Source of the DNA: an uncultured Roseibium sp.
GTDB taxonomy: Bacteria; Pseudomonadota; Alphaproteobacteria; Rhizobiales; Stappiaceae
Assembly: GCF_947494555.1 (NCBI RefSeq)
Contig: NZ_CANLVF010000004.1
Location: 620,001 to 684,000, forward strand
Direction of reading: 5' to 3'
DNA: 64,000 bases
Shown here: positions 25,537 to 35,497 of the stretch, piece by piece
Numbering within the stretch: the stretch's first letter is position 1
Layout of the letters: every line of letters starts with the position of its first letter
The notes under the pieces: generated by a model
Databases searched by the model: none
What the model was told of the DNA's origin: nothing
What the model saw: only the letters and a program-made list of their open reading frames with translations
Program-made: the position numbers and the translations under genes

Positions 25537-26412
25537 TCAATTGGAGTTTTGGCGGTTGTCTTTTCTGACAAAGCGCAGAAATGCTTGAATTTTCGCGGTC
25601 CGGTGAAGATCGACATGCGTGACGATCCAGACATTTGCAGTCCACCTTGTCCTGGGTGGCAGGATTTCGACGAGCTCGGACCGGCCCTGAGCTTCGTGTT
25701 CAGGCAGAAAACCGAGGCCAAGACCCGCGCACACAGCCTCAAACTGCACCGGTACTTCGCTCGTTTGCAATGACAGCGAAGTTTGCGGAACGTGCGTGCG
25801 CATCCATTTCGAATAGGGGTGTGCCGTCGGACGGCTGACTGCTCCGACGAACTCATGGCCCTCGAATGCCCCGTTCTCCGGATATCCGAAGCGTTCGATA
25901 TAGTCGCGGCTCGCGTAAAGACCGAAACGGATCTGATAAAACGGGAGAACGACATAATCGGCGACATCAGGCTTCGGGCCGATCCGGAACGCGACATGCG
26001 CTTCACCGTGTTCGAGCTTTGCAAGCCGTTCTTCCGCGACGAATTCCACGGCTATCTTCGGGTAGGCAATGTGAAATTCCTTGATGGCCGGAATGATCAG
26101 TGACGCAATGCCGCCGAGAGCGGTAATGGTCAATTCGCCTGACAGGAGGCTGGCGCGGTTCCGGTTACGTCCCTCAAGATCTTTGAACATGTCTTCGGCC
26201 CGGCTCGTCACTTCAAGCATGTCCCGGCCAGCATCTGTGAGGGCATAGCCGCGGGCATGCCGGTGGAAGAGCGTTGTCCCGAGCGTGTGTTCCAGCACCT
26301 CGATATGACGGTTTACAGTCGCGCGATGGACCCCGAGCGCGCTTGCCGCGGCGCTGACGGTGCCTGTTTGGGCAACAAGCATTGCCGTTCGAAGTTCGGT
26401 CCAGTGCTTCAT
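25537..26412 (-). CDS. LysR-family regulator
   Basis: Regulator of 291 aa. The helix-turn-helix is at residues 14-42 (GTVSAAASALGVHRATVNRHIEVLE), with HRATVNRH in place of the usual QPAVSxQ. The effector domain runs from about residue 88. It is divergent from the flavin reductase gene at 26561 with a 148-base gap, the classical position for a LysR controlling its neighbour. Inducer unknown. Confidence 0.88.
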   Translation of the reverse strand: MKHWTELRTAMLVAQTGTVSAAASALGVHRATVNRHIEVLEHTLGTTLFHRHARGYALTDAGRDMLEVTSRAEDMFKDLEGRNRNRASLLSGELTITALGGIASLIIPAIKEFHIAYPKIAVEFVAEERLAKLEHGEAHVAFRIGPKPDVADYVVLPFYQIRFGLYASRDYIERFGYPENGAFEGHEFVGAVSRPTAHPYSKWMRTHVPQTSLSLQTSEVPVQFEAVCAGLGLGFLPEHEAQGRSELVEILPPRTRWTANVWIVTHVDLHRTAKIQAFLRFVRKDNRQNSN

Positions 26413-26560
26413 CGTCGCAGCCTTTTGCTTATGCGCGCTAATCGCTCACCCAGTGCGCGAAACCCGCTATTGTGCGCGGCAATGCAGCATAACACCTTGT
26501 CGCATGGGACAGAACAAGAGCGCGTCTTGAGACGTCGCTCGAGGGCGATGAGGTCTAGAA

Positions 26561-27130
26561 ATGCGATTGCTGGCATTTGCAGCGACGAACAGCCGCCGGT
26601 CGATTAACCGGCAGCTCGTCGAACTGGCTGCTTATCAATTCAAGCGGGACGTGCGCACTGATGCGCAGATCGAGTTTCTCGACCTGAACGATTTCGAGAT
26701 ACCGATCTACTCCATCGATCGGGAGAATGAGAGCGGCTTGCCTCCGCAGGCGCACGCATTCTTCGAAAAGATCGGTGCTGCGGATGCGTTGTTGATCTCA
26801 TTCGCGGAACACAATGGATTTGTAACGGCTGCCTGGAAAAACCTCTTCGACTGGATGAGCCGGATAGACACAAAGCTATGGCAGGGCAAGCCCATGGTCA
26901 TCCTGGCTGCAACGCCGGGACCGAGAGCCGGTGCCGGCGTCTTGCAAAGCCAGGAACTGCTGGCTCCCCATTTCGGCGGCTCCGTTCGCGGATCTGCCGG
27001 AATTGGCCGTTGGAAGGAGGCCTACGATCCGGAAAAGGCCGCGCTCATCAGAATTGAGGATCAGGTTGCGCTCAGCTCCGCTCTTGCTGCTCTGGCGCCG
27101 GAACACGCGCAAGGGACTGCACCACAATGA
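26561..27130 (+). CDS. NADPH-dependent FMN reductase family flavoprotein
   Basis: Flavodoxin-fold protein of 189 aa. It has the N-terminal phosphate-binding loop AATNSRRSINRQLV, the central segment DALLISFAEHNGFVTAAWKNLFDWMSR typical of NAD(P)H:quinone/azo/chromate reductases, and ATPGPRAG. It probably transfers electrons from NAD(P)H to FMN, quinones or xenobiotics in the cytosol. It is divergent from a LysR gene and its stop overlaps the start of the next gene (ATGA). Confidence 0.9.
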   Translation: MRLLAFAATNSRRSINRQLVELAAYQFKRDVRTDAQIEFLDLNDFEIPIYSIDRENESGLPPQAHAFFEKIGAADALLISFAEHNGFVTAAWKNLFDWMSRIDTKLWQGKPMVILAATPGPRAGAGVLQSQELLAPHFGGSVRGSAGIGRWKEAYDPEKAALIRIEDQVALSSALAALAPEHAQGTAPQ

Positions 27131-27576
27131 AAACGGAACACAAAATTGCGCTGAAAGTCGCTTCCATCCTCTGGGTGATTTGGGGTCTGGTCCACGTCCT
27201 TGCGGCTCTTTTGATCATTCCCGTGGATCCGCAGACAGCGATCGGAAACATCGCGGATGCCGTCGACAAGGCGACGCTGGTTGGAGAGTATCCGGAGCCC
27301 CTGTCCGGCATCCTGTCGCAACACGGCTGGAACCTGGGGTGGTTTGGCGTAACCACAATCGTCGGTGCCGTGTTCATCTGGCGCGGTAACATGACGGCCA
27401 TCTGGGTGACCGGGCTTGTCGGCGGCCTGGCGGATGTCGGTTATTTCGTCTTCATCGATTTGCCCGGTTATGCCAATTTCATTCCCGGAACCCTCATGAC
27501 ACTTGTCTCCGGGTCCGCCGTCATCCTGAGCTTTTGGGTCTGGTTGGCCAACCGGGCTTCCCGCAGTCTTTCGTAG
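27127..27576 (+). CDS. Small four-helix membrane protein, unknown function
   Basis: Protein of 149 aa with four predicted membrane helices: about 10-32, 62-85, 90-108 and 117-140. The ATG overlaps the TGA of the flavin reductase gene, so both are translated from one message under the same LysR regulator. I do not recognise a named family. It might anchor or serve the reductase, but that is only inferred from the coupling. Confidence 0.75.
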   Translation: MKTEHKIALKVASILWVIWGLVHVLAALLIIPVDPQTAIGNIADAVDKATLVGEYPEPLSGILSQHGWNLGWFGVTTIVGAVFIWRGNMTAIWVTGLVGGLADVGYFVFIDLPGYANFIPGTLMTLVSGSAVILSFWVWLANRASRSLS

Positions 27577-27873
27577 CATTCCTTGAATTCGACGATGGAC
27601 AAATGCCGTGGAATTTGCCTGTAATGAACCTCTCGCCGGCAGACCGGAGCCAGTTCATGCATATATCGCTGGCTTTTGAAATTCAGGTGGACCGAAAACG
27701 ACCGGGCACCATGCGCCATGGTGTCTGGTCTCTTCAGGTTCTTTTCTGATTTCAGAAACACTCCCAATGAAATGGGGCGGCCTGCCCTTAAGGAGGTGGT
27801 CGTTTCGAATTTATTGGTAATTTCAGCTTAGCTTTTCTCTCAATGCGTCCCATGGCGATTCGGGAGACTTCCA

Positions 27874-29769
27874 TTGACCATCCGTAAAAGACTGTTTCTG
27901 CTGGTTATTGTCCTGACCTTGCCGATCGTTGCATGTGCCGGATGGATTATTTTATCGGCCTATAACGACCTGGCACGGGACAGCGCCAAGCTTGCCGGGC
28001 TTCCAGCGCTGGAAACGGTCTGGACATCTTCGGTGATGAAGAACAACAACGGATTGCCGGACAGTGTTCTCTCAAGCTATCCGCTCTGTGCTCCCGAGGA
28101 GTTGCCGACCAAAGCGGCCCAAACCCTGTCGGCGGCAAATCGGCTGATTGTGTGTATCGGTGAAAAGTCGGGTATACGCGCAAACCGTTCGCCGGAGGCG
28201 AACCTTCTTGCCGAGCTGGTTGCGGGACAACTCTCCGATCTCGTAGTGCGCACCAGCGCTCTTGTGCGGAACGGCGAAATGGTTGGCGGGAAATCGAAAC
28301 TCAGTCATGCCGACACCATGTCGGTGTTGGTCGGAGCCGGGCAGTTCAAGGTGCTTGCGGATGCGATCAGTGCCGCGACACGAGCGGACTTAGGCGCACT
28401 GACCTCGAGCGAGGAGACGCCGTTCAACAAGGCGGCGAAGGCCTATCGGCAGGCAAACGGCAAGTTCCAGGGAGAAATGGCGCGTGTGGCCAAACAGGTC
28501 GGCCAGGGTGCTGATGGAACGCAAATCGATCTCGTGCCGCTGCGTGAGCGTTATGGGGCGTTGCTTGCCGCAATCGACGGTTTGCAGGTTGTGAGCGCCG
28601 GTGAACTCGAAACAAGGCTCCAGGCGATGGTTTCCGGGTCAAAAACCCGGATGTTGGCGGTGGCTGCCGCCCTGGCTGTCGTGTTCGTCATTGCGTTTGG
28701 TGTGGCGTGGCGCTTCAGCAGTTCCATCCTTTATTGCATCCACTCCCTCAACAGTGGCATCCGCAATCTCGCCGATTCCGACGGATTGGAATCAGAACTG
28801 CCCTTCTCGTATGGACACACCGAAATCTCGGAAATTGCCCGGGCCGTGGGTTACTACCGCGACCGCACGATCGAGCTTACGAAGGAGCGGCAGCGCCTTG
28901 AAGGCCAGGCCGCCGCGGAGCGTCAGGAGCGCATCGAAAAACTCATTGAGGATTTCCGTTGCCGCGTGACGGATCTACTGACCGAAGTGGATGATGCGCT
29001 CGGGCATATGAAAAACACATCCTTCACGCTTGAAGATGTTGCCCAGAACGCCGACCGCAGCGCGCAGGCGACGGCAGCGGCCTCCTCCGGTGCTTCGGAA
29101 AATGTCGACGCGGTCGCAGAAGCGGCTGAGGTCCTGGCCAACGACATCGCCGCTATCAGCAGGCGCGCCCAGGATGCGACAGGTATCGCGCGCGCTGCAA
29201 ATCAGAACGCGGCGGCCGCAAATGCCGAAATCGAAAGCCTGGTCGAAATCTCCAAATCGATTGGTGAAATCGTCTCGCTTATCAGCGCGATCGCAGATCA
29301 GACCAACCTGCTGGCACTCAACGCAACGATCGAAGCGGCGCGTGCGGGGGATGCCGGCAAGGGGTTTGAGGTTGTTGCCGGAGAAGTCAAGACACTGGCT
29401 GGCCAGACTGCATCGGCAACGGAGCAGATCACCGGGCAAGTCGCCCAGGTTCAGGGCCGGACGGATCGCGTTGTTGAAGCCATTGAGAAAATCATCACGG
29501 ACATTGGCGAGGTCACGGGTTGTACCACTCAGATCGCAGATGACCTGGAAGCGCGGCGGCAGTCGACCGATGCCATTAAAGGCAACGTCCTGGAAGCGGC
29601 GGATCAGACACGTTCTGTTGTCGGCGACATGGCCCAGGTGGAAGAAATCGCGCAGCAGTCAAGCAACGCAGCCGCCGATATGGGCAGCCGGACAAGCGAT
29701 GTGGTCGGCCGCACCGAGGAGTTGCGCACGGAGATCCGTGAGTTTTTGAACGACGTGGCAGCGGCGTAG
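27874..29769 (+). CDS. Methyl-accepting chemotaxis protein with long periplasmic helical domain
   Basis: Chemoreceptor of 631 aa. Helix 1 lies at residues 7-29, the periplasmic sensor at about 30-250 (mostly helical, no clear Cache pattern), helix 2 at about 252-275, followed by HAMP and the signalling domain with the intact tip [20 protein letters not shown]. The tail ends in FLNDVAAA, like the receptor at 13428. The start is a TTG at 27874 with GGGAGA upstream. The first membrane helix opens directly after the start. A 297-base gap precedes it with no gene. Confidence 0.92.
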   Translation: MTIRKRLFLLVIVLTLPIVACAGWIILSAYNDLARDSAKLAGLPALETVWTSSVMKNNNGLPDSVLSSYPLCAPEELPTKAAQTLSAANRLIVCIGEKSGIRANRSPEANLLAELVAGQLSDLVVRTSALVRNGEMVGGKSKLSHADTMSVLVGAGQFKVLADAISAATRADLGALTSSEETPFNKAAKAYRQANGKFQGEMARVAKQVGQGADGTQIDLVPLRERYGALLAAIDGLQVVSAGELETRLQAMVSGSKTRMLAVAAALAVVFVIAFGVAWRFSSSILYCIHSLNSGIRNLADSDGLESELPFSYGHTEISEIARAVGYYRDRTIELTKERQRLEGQAAAERQERIEKLIEDFRCRVTDLLTEVDDALGHMKNTSFTLEDVAQNADRSAQATAAASSGASENVDAVAEAAEVLANDIAAISRRAQDATGIARAANQNAAAANAEIESLVEISKSIGEIVSLISAIADQTNLLALNATIEAARAGDAGKGFEVVAGEVKTLAGQTASATEQITGQVAQVQGRTDRVVEAIEKIITDIGEVTGCTTQIADDLEARRQSTDAIKGNVLEAADQTRSVVGDMAQVEEIAQQSSNAAADMGSRTSDVVGRTEELRTEIREFLNDVAAA

Positions 29770-29775
29770 CCTGGT

Positions 29776-30654
29776 TTACGCTTCACCCATTTCGGATCGC
29801 AAAATGAAATCGGCGCATTCGCTCGTCAGATCCCTGAAGCGCGTGCGTTGCCGGACATAGAGCCAGACCTCGCGTTTATCGGGCAGATCGGGGATCGGTC
29901 TGAAAGCGGTCGATTCCGGAATGAAACGGGCAACGGTTTCGGGCAGCACGGTGACCCAGTCCCCGGTCCTGACCATCGTGATCAGCGAATGGGTGTTGTG
30001 GATCGTGACTTCGGTGTTTTGAATCGCGTCCACGAGGCTCGGCGTTTTGATCAGGTCACACAAGGCATTGCGGATGAAAGGGGCCTTGGCGACATCTGCA
30101 ATCCGGGGCGGGGCGCTCCGGGTCATCAACGGATGATCGGCGGCGCAAACGAGACCAAACCTGTCTTCGAACATCGGTGTTGACGTGACCCCATTGAGCG
30201 GATGATGCCCCGACGCGATGCCGACATCGGCTTTGCCCTGGGCAAGCGCGTCGAGTACCTGCTGTGTGTCCGTGTCACGCAATTCCACCTTAATGCCCGG
30301 AAACATCCGCGTCATGTGTTCCAGAACGGACGGGAACAGGATTGCCGCGACCGAGGGAACGGAGACGATGCGGATCAGCCCCTGCGAGGCGTCCGCCGCA
30401 GCTTCAATGCTGCGAACTGTCTGCTCGAACTGGCGCACCTGTCTGAGGGAAAGTTCAAACACCTGCTCGCCCAGGGGAGACAGGCGGTTCTTCCGTTCGC
30501 CCTCGAACAGTCTCTTGCCCAGATGGTCTTCCAGCTGCTTCAGCGTCATCGATATTGCGGATTGCGTGCGGCCGAGTCGGTCGGCTGCTTCGGCGAGACT
30601 GCCGGTCTGGGCCACGGTGCAAAAGCAACGCAGCATTTCGATCTTGATGGACAC
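29776..30654 (-). CDS. LysR-family regulator, probable controller of the 30.7-38.4 kb operon
   Basis: Regulator of 292 aa. The helix-turn-helix is at residues 17-45 (GSLAEAADRLGRTQSAISMTLKQLE) and the effector-binding domain starts near 92 (LIRIVSVPSVAAILFPS). It resembles CysB/Cbl- and NocR-like LysRs in its spacing, but its inducer cannot be told. It is divergent from the aldehyde dehydrogenase gene with a 103-base AT-rich gap. Confidence 0.9.
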   Translation of the reverse strand: MSIKIEMLRCFCTVAQTGSLAEAADRLGRTQSAISMTLKQLEDHLGKRLFEGERKNRLSPLGEQVFELSLRQVRQFEQTVRSIEAAADASQGLIRIVSVPSVAAILFPSVLEHMTRMFPGIKVELRDTDTQQVLDALAQGKADVGIASGHHPLNGVTSTPMFEDRFGLVCAADHPLMTRSAPPRIADVAKAPFIRNALCDLIKTPSLVDAIQNTEVTIHNTHSLITMVRTGDWVTVLPETVARFIPESTAFRPIPDLPDKREVWLYVRQRTRFRDLTSECADFILRSEMGEA

Positions 30655-30757
30655 GTTTCAATTTTTCTAAAGTTAAATTAAGTTTATTGAGTTTGACTGA
30701 TGTCACGCCAGATGTCCATGCTGTTAACCAACGGAATTTCTGGACCTGGAACCCTAA
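30655..30757. promoter_or_regulatory. Divergent control region between LysR and aldehyde dehydrogenase genes
   Basis: AT-rich gap of 103 bases in an otherwise GC-rich region. Around 30668-30700 it holds TTAAATTAAGTTTATTGAG, which contains overlapping T-N11-A arrangements as used by LysR proteins. It must contain the promoters of both divergent genes. The exact operator cannot be fixed by eye. Confidence 0.5.
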
Positions 30758-32203
30758 GTGACACACCTCAACCTGATTGCCGGCACCTGGCAGGCCGGGA
30801 CAAGCGTAATCGAGAACCGAAACCCGTCCGATCTGAGCGACCTGATCGGATTGTTCGCGCAGGCAGGTCCGGATCAGCTGGATCTCACGCTGGAGCGCGC
30901 CCGCACCGCGCAAGCCGAATGGGCGTCCTACGGCCTGGAGCGCAAGCAGTCGGTCCTGATGAAAATCGGCACCGAATTGATGGCTCGAGCCGAAGAACTC
31001 GGGAGGCTGCTCTCACGCGAGGAGGGTAAGCCGCTTGCCGAAGGCAGGGGAGAAGTCTACCGGGCCGGGCAGTTTTTTACATACTATGCAGCCGAATGCC
31101 TGCGCCAGACCGGCGAAAATGCCGACAGTGTGCGCGGCGGCGTCGAAATCGATGTGCGGCGCGAGCCCGTGGGTGTCGTGGCGATCATTTCCCCCTGGAA
31201 TTTCCCGACCGCGACAGCGTCCTGGAAAATCGCTCCGGCACTCTGCTACGGCAATGCGGTTGTCTGGAAACCGGCGAATATCACGCCCGCATCCGCAGTT
31301 GCGCTGACGGAGATCATCGAAAAGCAGGACATCCCGAAGGGACTGTTCAGCCTTGTGATGGGGTCCGGCCGTTCTATTGGTCAGCGGCTCGTGGAGAGCC
31401 CGCAGGTGAATGCGATCTCGTTCACCGGGTCGGTCGCGGTCGGCAAGGGAATCGCGTCTTCGGCTATCCAGAACCTGACCAAGGTGCAGATGGAGATGGG
31501 CTCGAAGAACGCTCTGGCCGTGATGGATGACGCGGATCTCGATCTTGCCGTTACGCTCGCGCTTGGCGGTGCTTTTGGTGGAACCGGGCAAAAATGTACC
31601 GCGTCTTCGAGACTGGTCGTCCACGAGCGCGTCCACGATGCCTTTGTCGACAAGCTTGTGGCAGGCGCCGAGGCGATGACCGTCGGCCATGCGCTTGAAG
31701 AGGGAACCCAGATGGGACCTGTCGTGAGCGGTGAGCAGCTTCAGGAGAATCTCGACTATGTGGAGCTGGGCAAGTCGGAGGGGGCCGAGCTCGCGTGTGG
31801 CGGTGCGCGCCTGGAGCGCGCGCACGAAGGCTATTACATGTCTCCGGGCGTTTTCCTGAACACCAACAACACCATGCGCATCAACCGCGAAGAAATGTTC
31901 GCGCCGCTGACAAGCGTAATCAGGGTCGGCAGTTACGACGAGGCTTTGGCGACGGTGAACGACACGAATTTTGGGCTCACCTCCGGGATCGTCACGAAGA
32001 GCCTCGCCAGGGCTACCGACTTCCGCCGCAACGCGCGCACCGGTGTGGTGACCGTCAATCTGCCGACGGCCGGTACCGATTACCACGTCCCGTTCGGCGG
32101 CCGGGGCGACAGTTCGTATGGCCCGAGAGAACAGGGCAAGGCCGCAGCGGAATTCTACACGACGGTCAAGACCGCCTATATCAGCGCGGGGAGCCCGGAC
32201 TGA
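30758..32203 (+). CDS. NAD(P)-dependent aldehyde dehydrogenase
   Basis: Aldehyde dehydrogenase of 481 aa. Family landmarks are IISPWNFP (about 143-150), the cofactor lysine WKPANITPAS, the FTGSVAVGKG turn, the catalytic glutamate segment MEMGSKNA and the nucleophilic cysteine in GGTGQKCTASSR (about C281). It resembles alpha-ketoglutaric-semialdehyde dehydrogenases, which oxidise the last intermediate of hydroxyproline and sugar-acid routes, but the substrate is not certain. The start is a GTG. Its stop overlaps the ATG of the dipeptidase gene. It is the first gene of a probable six-gene operon. Confidence 0.9.
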   Translation: MTHLNLIAGTWQAGTSVIENRNPSDLSDLIGLFAQAGPDQLDLTLERARTAQAEWASYGLERKQSVLMKIGTELMARAEELGRLLSREEGKPLAEGRGEVYRAGQFFTYYAAECLRQTGENADSVRGGVEIDVRREPVGVVAIISPWNFPTATASWKIAPALCYGNAVVWKPANITPASAVALTEIIEKQDIPKGLFSLVMGSGRSIGQRLVESPQVNAISFTGSVAVGKGIASSAIQNLTKVQMEMGSKNALAVMDDADLDLAVTLALGGAFGGTGQKCTASSRLVVHERVHDAFVDKLVAGAEAMTVGHALEEGTQMGPVVSGEQLQENLDYVELGKSEGAELACGGARLERAHEGYYMSPGVFLNTNNTMRINREEMFAPLTSVIRVGSYDEALATVNDTNFGLTSGIVTKSLARATDFRRNARTGVVTVNLPTAGTDYHVPFGGRGDSSYGPREQGKAAAEFYTTVKTAYISAGSPD

Positions 32204-33180
32204 TGCGGATCGATGCGCTGCAATACGCCAACTGGTCGGAGAAGATCTTCCGGCAACTGCGCGAAGGCGGCGTCGACGCGATCCATGTGACGGTCGCCTA
32301 CCATGAAAATTTCAGGGAAACCGTGCTCAACTTCGAGAAGTGGAACCGCTGGTTCGAGCAGTTTCCAGATCTCATCATGAAGGGTGAATGGACCTCGGAT
32401 ATCGATGAGGCGCGGCGGACCGGGCGAACGGCGGTCTTTTTCGGCTTCCAGAACCCGTCGCCGATCGAGGACGATATCGGACTGGTCGAGATCGTGCACA
32501 CGCTGGGTGCCCGGTTCATGCAGCTCACCTACAACAACCAGTCGCTGCTCGCGACGGGATGCTACGAGAGCGAAGACACCGGCATCACGCGCATGGGGCG
32601 TCAGGTCATCAAGGAGATGAACCGGGTCGGCCTGGTCGTCGACATGAGCCATTCGGCCGACCGTTCGACCATTGAGGCCGCGGAGATTTCCGAGAGGCCG
32701 ATCGCGATCACCCACGCCAATCCGTATGACTGGGCACCGGCACTCAGGAACAAGCGCGACGATGTCATCCGCGCCGTGACCGAGCACGGCGGGATGCTGG
32801 GGTTCTCCATTTACCCGCACCACCTGAAAGACAAGTCTGCCTGCAGCCTCGACAGCTTCTGCGAGATGATCGCCCGCACGGCCGACAAATACGGCGTTGA
32901 GCATCTCGGCCTCGGCACGGACCTGTGCCAGGACCAGCCCGACAGCGTGGTCGAATGGATGCGGGTGGGACGCTGGACCAGGGAAATCGACTATGGCGAA
33001 GGCTCGGCAGCGACGCCCGGATTTCCAGACATGCCAAACTGGTTCCGCGACAACAGGGACTTCGGCAATATCGAAGACGGGCTTCGCACGGTCGGAATGA
33101 ACGATGCCGAGATTTCCGGGATCATGGGGGGCAACTGGTACAGGTTCTTCGCTGACGGTTTCGGGAGGAAGTCCCGGTGA
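32203..33180 (+). CDS. Membrane dipeptidase (peptidase M19) family zinc enzyme
   Basis: TIM-barrel amidohydrolase of 325 aa of the renal-dipeptidase family. Visible pieces are DAIHVTVAYHEN near the first strand (the usual D-x-H-x-D is altered), QLTYNNQSLLATGC, the strand VDMSHSA, the metal histidine in AITHANPY, and the C-terminal GGNWYRFF. The start ATG overlaps the aldehyde dehydrogenase stop (TGATG). Some M19-like proteins act on amides or lactones rather than dipeptides; in this operon hydrolysis of an N-acyl or amide bond of an imported compound is plausible. Confidence 0.85.
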   Translation: MRIDALQYANWSEKIFRQLREGGVDAIHVTVAYHENFRETVLNFEKWNRWFEQFPDLIMKGEWTSDIDEARRTGRTAVFFGFQNPSPIEDDIGLVEIVHTLGARFMQLTYNNQSLLATGCYESEDTGITRMGRQVIKEMNRVGLVVDMSHSADRSTIEAAEISERPIAITHANPYDWAPALRNKRDDVIRAVTEHGGMLGFSIYPHHLKDKSACSLDSFCEMIARTADKYGVEHLGLGTDLCQDQPDSVVEWMRVGRWTREIDYGEGSAATPGFPDMPNWFRDNRDFGNIEDGLRTVGMNDAEISGIMGGNWYRFFADGFGRKSR

Positions 33181-34862
33181 CGCCGGCTCAGCCGCATATT
33201 CCCCGGCGGGACCCGGCAAAGATGATGCGACTCAGCCGCCTGGGGTCTTTGCATCAGTGCCGCCTCAGCTTCATGCGGATCCTGATGCGCCGCATGGCAC
33301 AGGAGAACTGGCAGTTTTCACGCCCCGTGTTCGACATCGACCGCAAAGGTGTTGGCCGGGCGGTCTATACGGCGATGGGACCGGAGCGTGCCTATTCACT
33401 CGTCGCCTTTGCCCATGATCTACCGGCCGAAAAACGGTCGGACCGGGTCATTGCCGATGCCTGGGACACAACCTTTGCACTCTTTGACGGGATCCCGGAC
33501 GAGAGCGATATCGAGCGTCTGGCCGAGAATGTTCCGTTGCAGGAGGCGGGACGGGTCAGCCAGCGCGAATTGTCGCTGTCGCGGGCAAACCGGTCGGCCC
33601 GGCTCTGGACCCATGTGGTTGACCGGCTGGCGTCGGGACAGCAACCGGACCTCCAGCAGATTGAAGCCGTCGGCTACCTGATGCGGACGACCGCGGTCTA
33701 CGGGTCAGGCAAATTCGGCGCTGCCGACCGGGATGTGATTTCTGATCGGGCGGAAATGCAGCCGCCATTTCAGGCCGAAATGCTGTCCGTCTATCTGACA
33801 AGGACCTTCGTCCGCGATCTCGTGAATCACATTGCCGCAAGCCGTGGCGGCACGCAGGCGGTCTCGCTGGACCCGGCAATCGCGCGGGGGCTGGGAATTG
33901 GCAATTCCACCGGCCTCGGCATGGCGCCCTTTATCGTCAATCACCCGATCCTCTTCAACAACTGGATGATGGTGCGCGAGGAGGCGATATCCCGCGTGCG
34001 CGCCGTGGCGCGGGCGGCTCCCGAGGACGTGAAAACCTTCGGGCAACTCGTCAAACAAAGCATTTTGTCCGTGGAGCACTGGCGATCCGAACACCCGGTG
34101 CAGCTCGACAAGCTGGTGCGGCTGAAGGCCGACCTCAAAACCCTGGCGCAGCATCTCTCCAGTTGGGATGCGACTGTGGAATGTCCCTGGAACACCCTGA
34201 TCGAATGGTCGGAGAGATCCTTGAGCGAAGAAGGGCAGGAACTCGTCGCCTCGCTCATTCTGGAACCCTATGGCGCACTCGTCGACGGATTGGCGGGTTG
34301 CATGGCCGACGGCAATCCCGATGCATTCCGCATCGATGGTTCGATGCCGGTGAGCGCGGTCAGGGCACTCTTGCAAGAGTGCTTCGGGTGGGCGTTGGAC
34401 CTCGACTGGAGCGATCCCGCCAATTGCGCACGCGCCTGGTACGTTTCTGAGGAAAAGCTGGAGCCGCGCATGGGCGAACGGTTCGAGGAACCGATTGCCG
34501 CTTATGAACAACCCCTTGCGCCTGCGCGCGATGCTGCTGCCGCGTTTTCCGCGCTGGAGGCATGGGACCCGGCAGATACGGTTGCCCGGTTTCTCCTGCA
34601 ACATCCGGAGCACCGGCACACCGTCAGGCGGGCGCAGATGGGGCGTGTCGCACCTTATGGCGAAATCCGCGACAACACGATCAGCACGTCGGTCATGCCT
34701 GTCGACATGCTGCGTGCGAAGCTGTCGTTTTTCGGAGCAACGCATTTCGATCCCCGCTCCGACCGGTGGGTGCGGATCTGCATGTATGCAGGTGCGCCTT
34801 ATCCCGAAGAGCTGACACCCGGCAATGCCGACCTCTGGGTCTATCCGGAGACGGCCACATGA
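33177..34862 (+). CDS. Unknown 561-aa protein of the catabolic operon
   Basis: I do not recognise any named domain. The GTG start overlaps the dipeptidase stop (GTGA) and its own stop overlaps the next ATG, so it is translated as part of the set. It has no signal peptide or membrane helix and is rich in Trp, Arg and Glu. Notable stretches are WQFSRPVFDIDRKGVGRAVYT near the start, GLGIGNSTGLGMAPFIVNHP in the middle, and a C-terminal RVAPYGEIRDNTISTSVMP. The glycine-rich middle motif could bind a nucleotide or phosphate, which is only a guess. Codon use matches its neighbours. Confidence 0.85.
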   Translation: MTPAQPHIPRRDPAKMMRLSRLGSLHQCRLSFMRILMRRMAQENWQFSRPVFDIDRKGVGRAVYTAMGPERAYSLVAFAHDLPAEKRSDRVIADAWDTTFALFDGIPDESDIERLAENVPLQEAGRVSQRELSLSRANRSARLWTHVVDRLASGQQPDLQQIEAVGYLMRTTAVYGSGKFGAADRDVISDRAEMQPPFQAEMLSVYLTRTFVRDLVNHIAASRGGTQAVSLDPAIARGLGIGNSTGLGMAPFIVNHPILFNNWMMVREEAISRVRAVARAAPEDVKTFGQLVKQSILSVEHWRSEHPVQLDKLVRLKADLKTLAQHLSSWDATVECPWNTLIEWSERSLSEEGQELVASLILEPYGALVDGLAGCMADGNPDAFRIDGSMPVSAVRALLQECFGWALDLDWSDPANCARAWYVSEEKLEPRMGERFEEPIAAYEQPLAPARDAAAAFSALEAWDPADTVARFLLQHPEHRHTVRRAQMGRVAPYGEIRDNTISTSVMPVDMLRAKLSFFGATHFDPRSDRWVRICMYAGAPYPEELTPGNADLWVYPETAT

Positions 34863-35485
34863 ACCGGTCGCTGAACGAGATCGAGGCCACGGCGAAACGC
34901 GCAACGCGCGGTGCCGGATATTCGTGGGGCCTTGCGGAGGAAGCGTCCAAGGCAACGCGCTGGCTCTCAAGACAAGGGCAAGATGGTGTGGCCGCACTGG
35001 CCGCGCTTCTGGACAAGGGGCTCGCCCAACCGGCGGACCATCGACCCTGCGCCGCCGACGAAGTCTGGCGTAACGATGGGGATCTGTGTCCCCTCGCGAC
35101 GGGTGCATTCCTTTCCGACTGCGCGCAGGGCCTGCGTTCGGGACCGGTCACCATGCAGCGGGTGGCAGTGCCGCTGTTCATTCTGCCATTTGCCGCCAAT
35201 GCGGCGTCGGAGCTGAGGTGCTGCGTAAGGGTCGAGATGGACGGCCAGGTTGCGATGACCGACGGCGGCAATCTTCAGTGCCCTGACGTGCTGCCGGAGC
35301 TGGCTGAGCGGATAACGGTTCAAACAAGCGAAACGGCACCGCCCTGGCGGCCGCGCGGCGCGCAGATGTGCCCCGATCCGGACAGCTGGGATCGGCTTGC
35401 AGTGCTTGCGCATCGCACCTACGCGCCGGCCACCGAGGAATCGCGCCTGCGTGGCGCAGGTGCAGGCCTCTCCGACAATGACTGA
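34859..35485 (+). CDS. DUF3726-family protein
   Basis: Protein of 208 aa whose opening SLNEIEATAKRATRGAGYSWGLAEEA follows the DUF3726 pattern. The function of the family is not established. Four cysteines occur in the middle third. It overlaps the stop of the 561-aa protein (ATGA) and precedes the Ldh2-type dehydrogenase by 12 bases. A tight link to the 561-aa protein is suggested by the translational coupling. Confidence 0.82.
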   Translation: MNRSLNEIEATAKRATRGAGYSWGLAEEASKATRWLSRQGQDGVAALAALLDKGLAQPADHRPCAADEVWRNDGDLCPLATGAFLSDCAQGLRSGPVTMQRVAVPLFILPFAANAASELRCCVRVEMDGQVAMTDGGNLQCPDVLPELAERITVQTSETAPPWRPRGAQMCPDPDSWDRLAVLAHRTYAPATEESRLRGAGAGLSDND

Positions 35486-35497
35486 CAAGGTGCAATC

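Noticed and set aside
27468-27767. 99-codon minus-strand frame at the end of the small membrane protein gene
   Set aside because: It overlaps a translationally coupled gene by over 100 bases and has no clear ribosome site or family; kept only as a faint possibility.
13428-29769. Shared VAAA ending of the two chemoreceptors as a special docking tag
   Set aside because: Similar short helical endings (FLxxVxAA) are common in chemoreceptors of this group; not evidence of a new tag.
31013-32086. 357-codon minus-strand frame inside the aldehyde dehydrogenase gene
   Set aside because: The plus-strand frame has all catalytic motifs of aldehyde dehydrogenases.
33705-35108. 467-codon minus-strand frame opposite the unknown 561-aa gene
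   Set aside because: The plus-strand gene has overlapping stop/start links with both neighbours and better protein composition; the opposite frame is Arg/His/Pro-rich noise.
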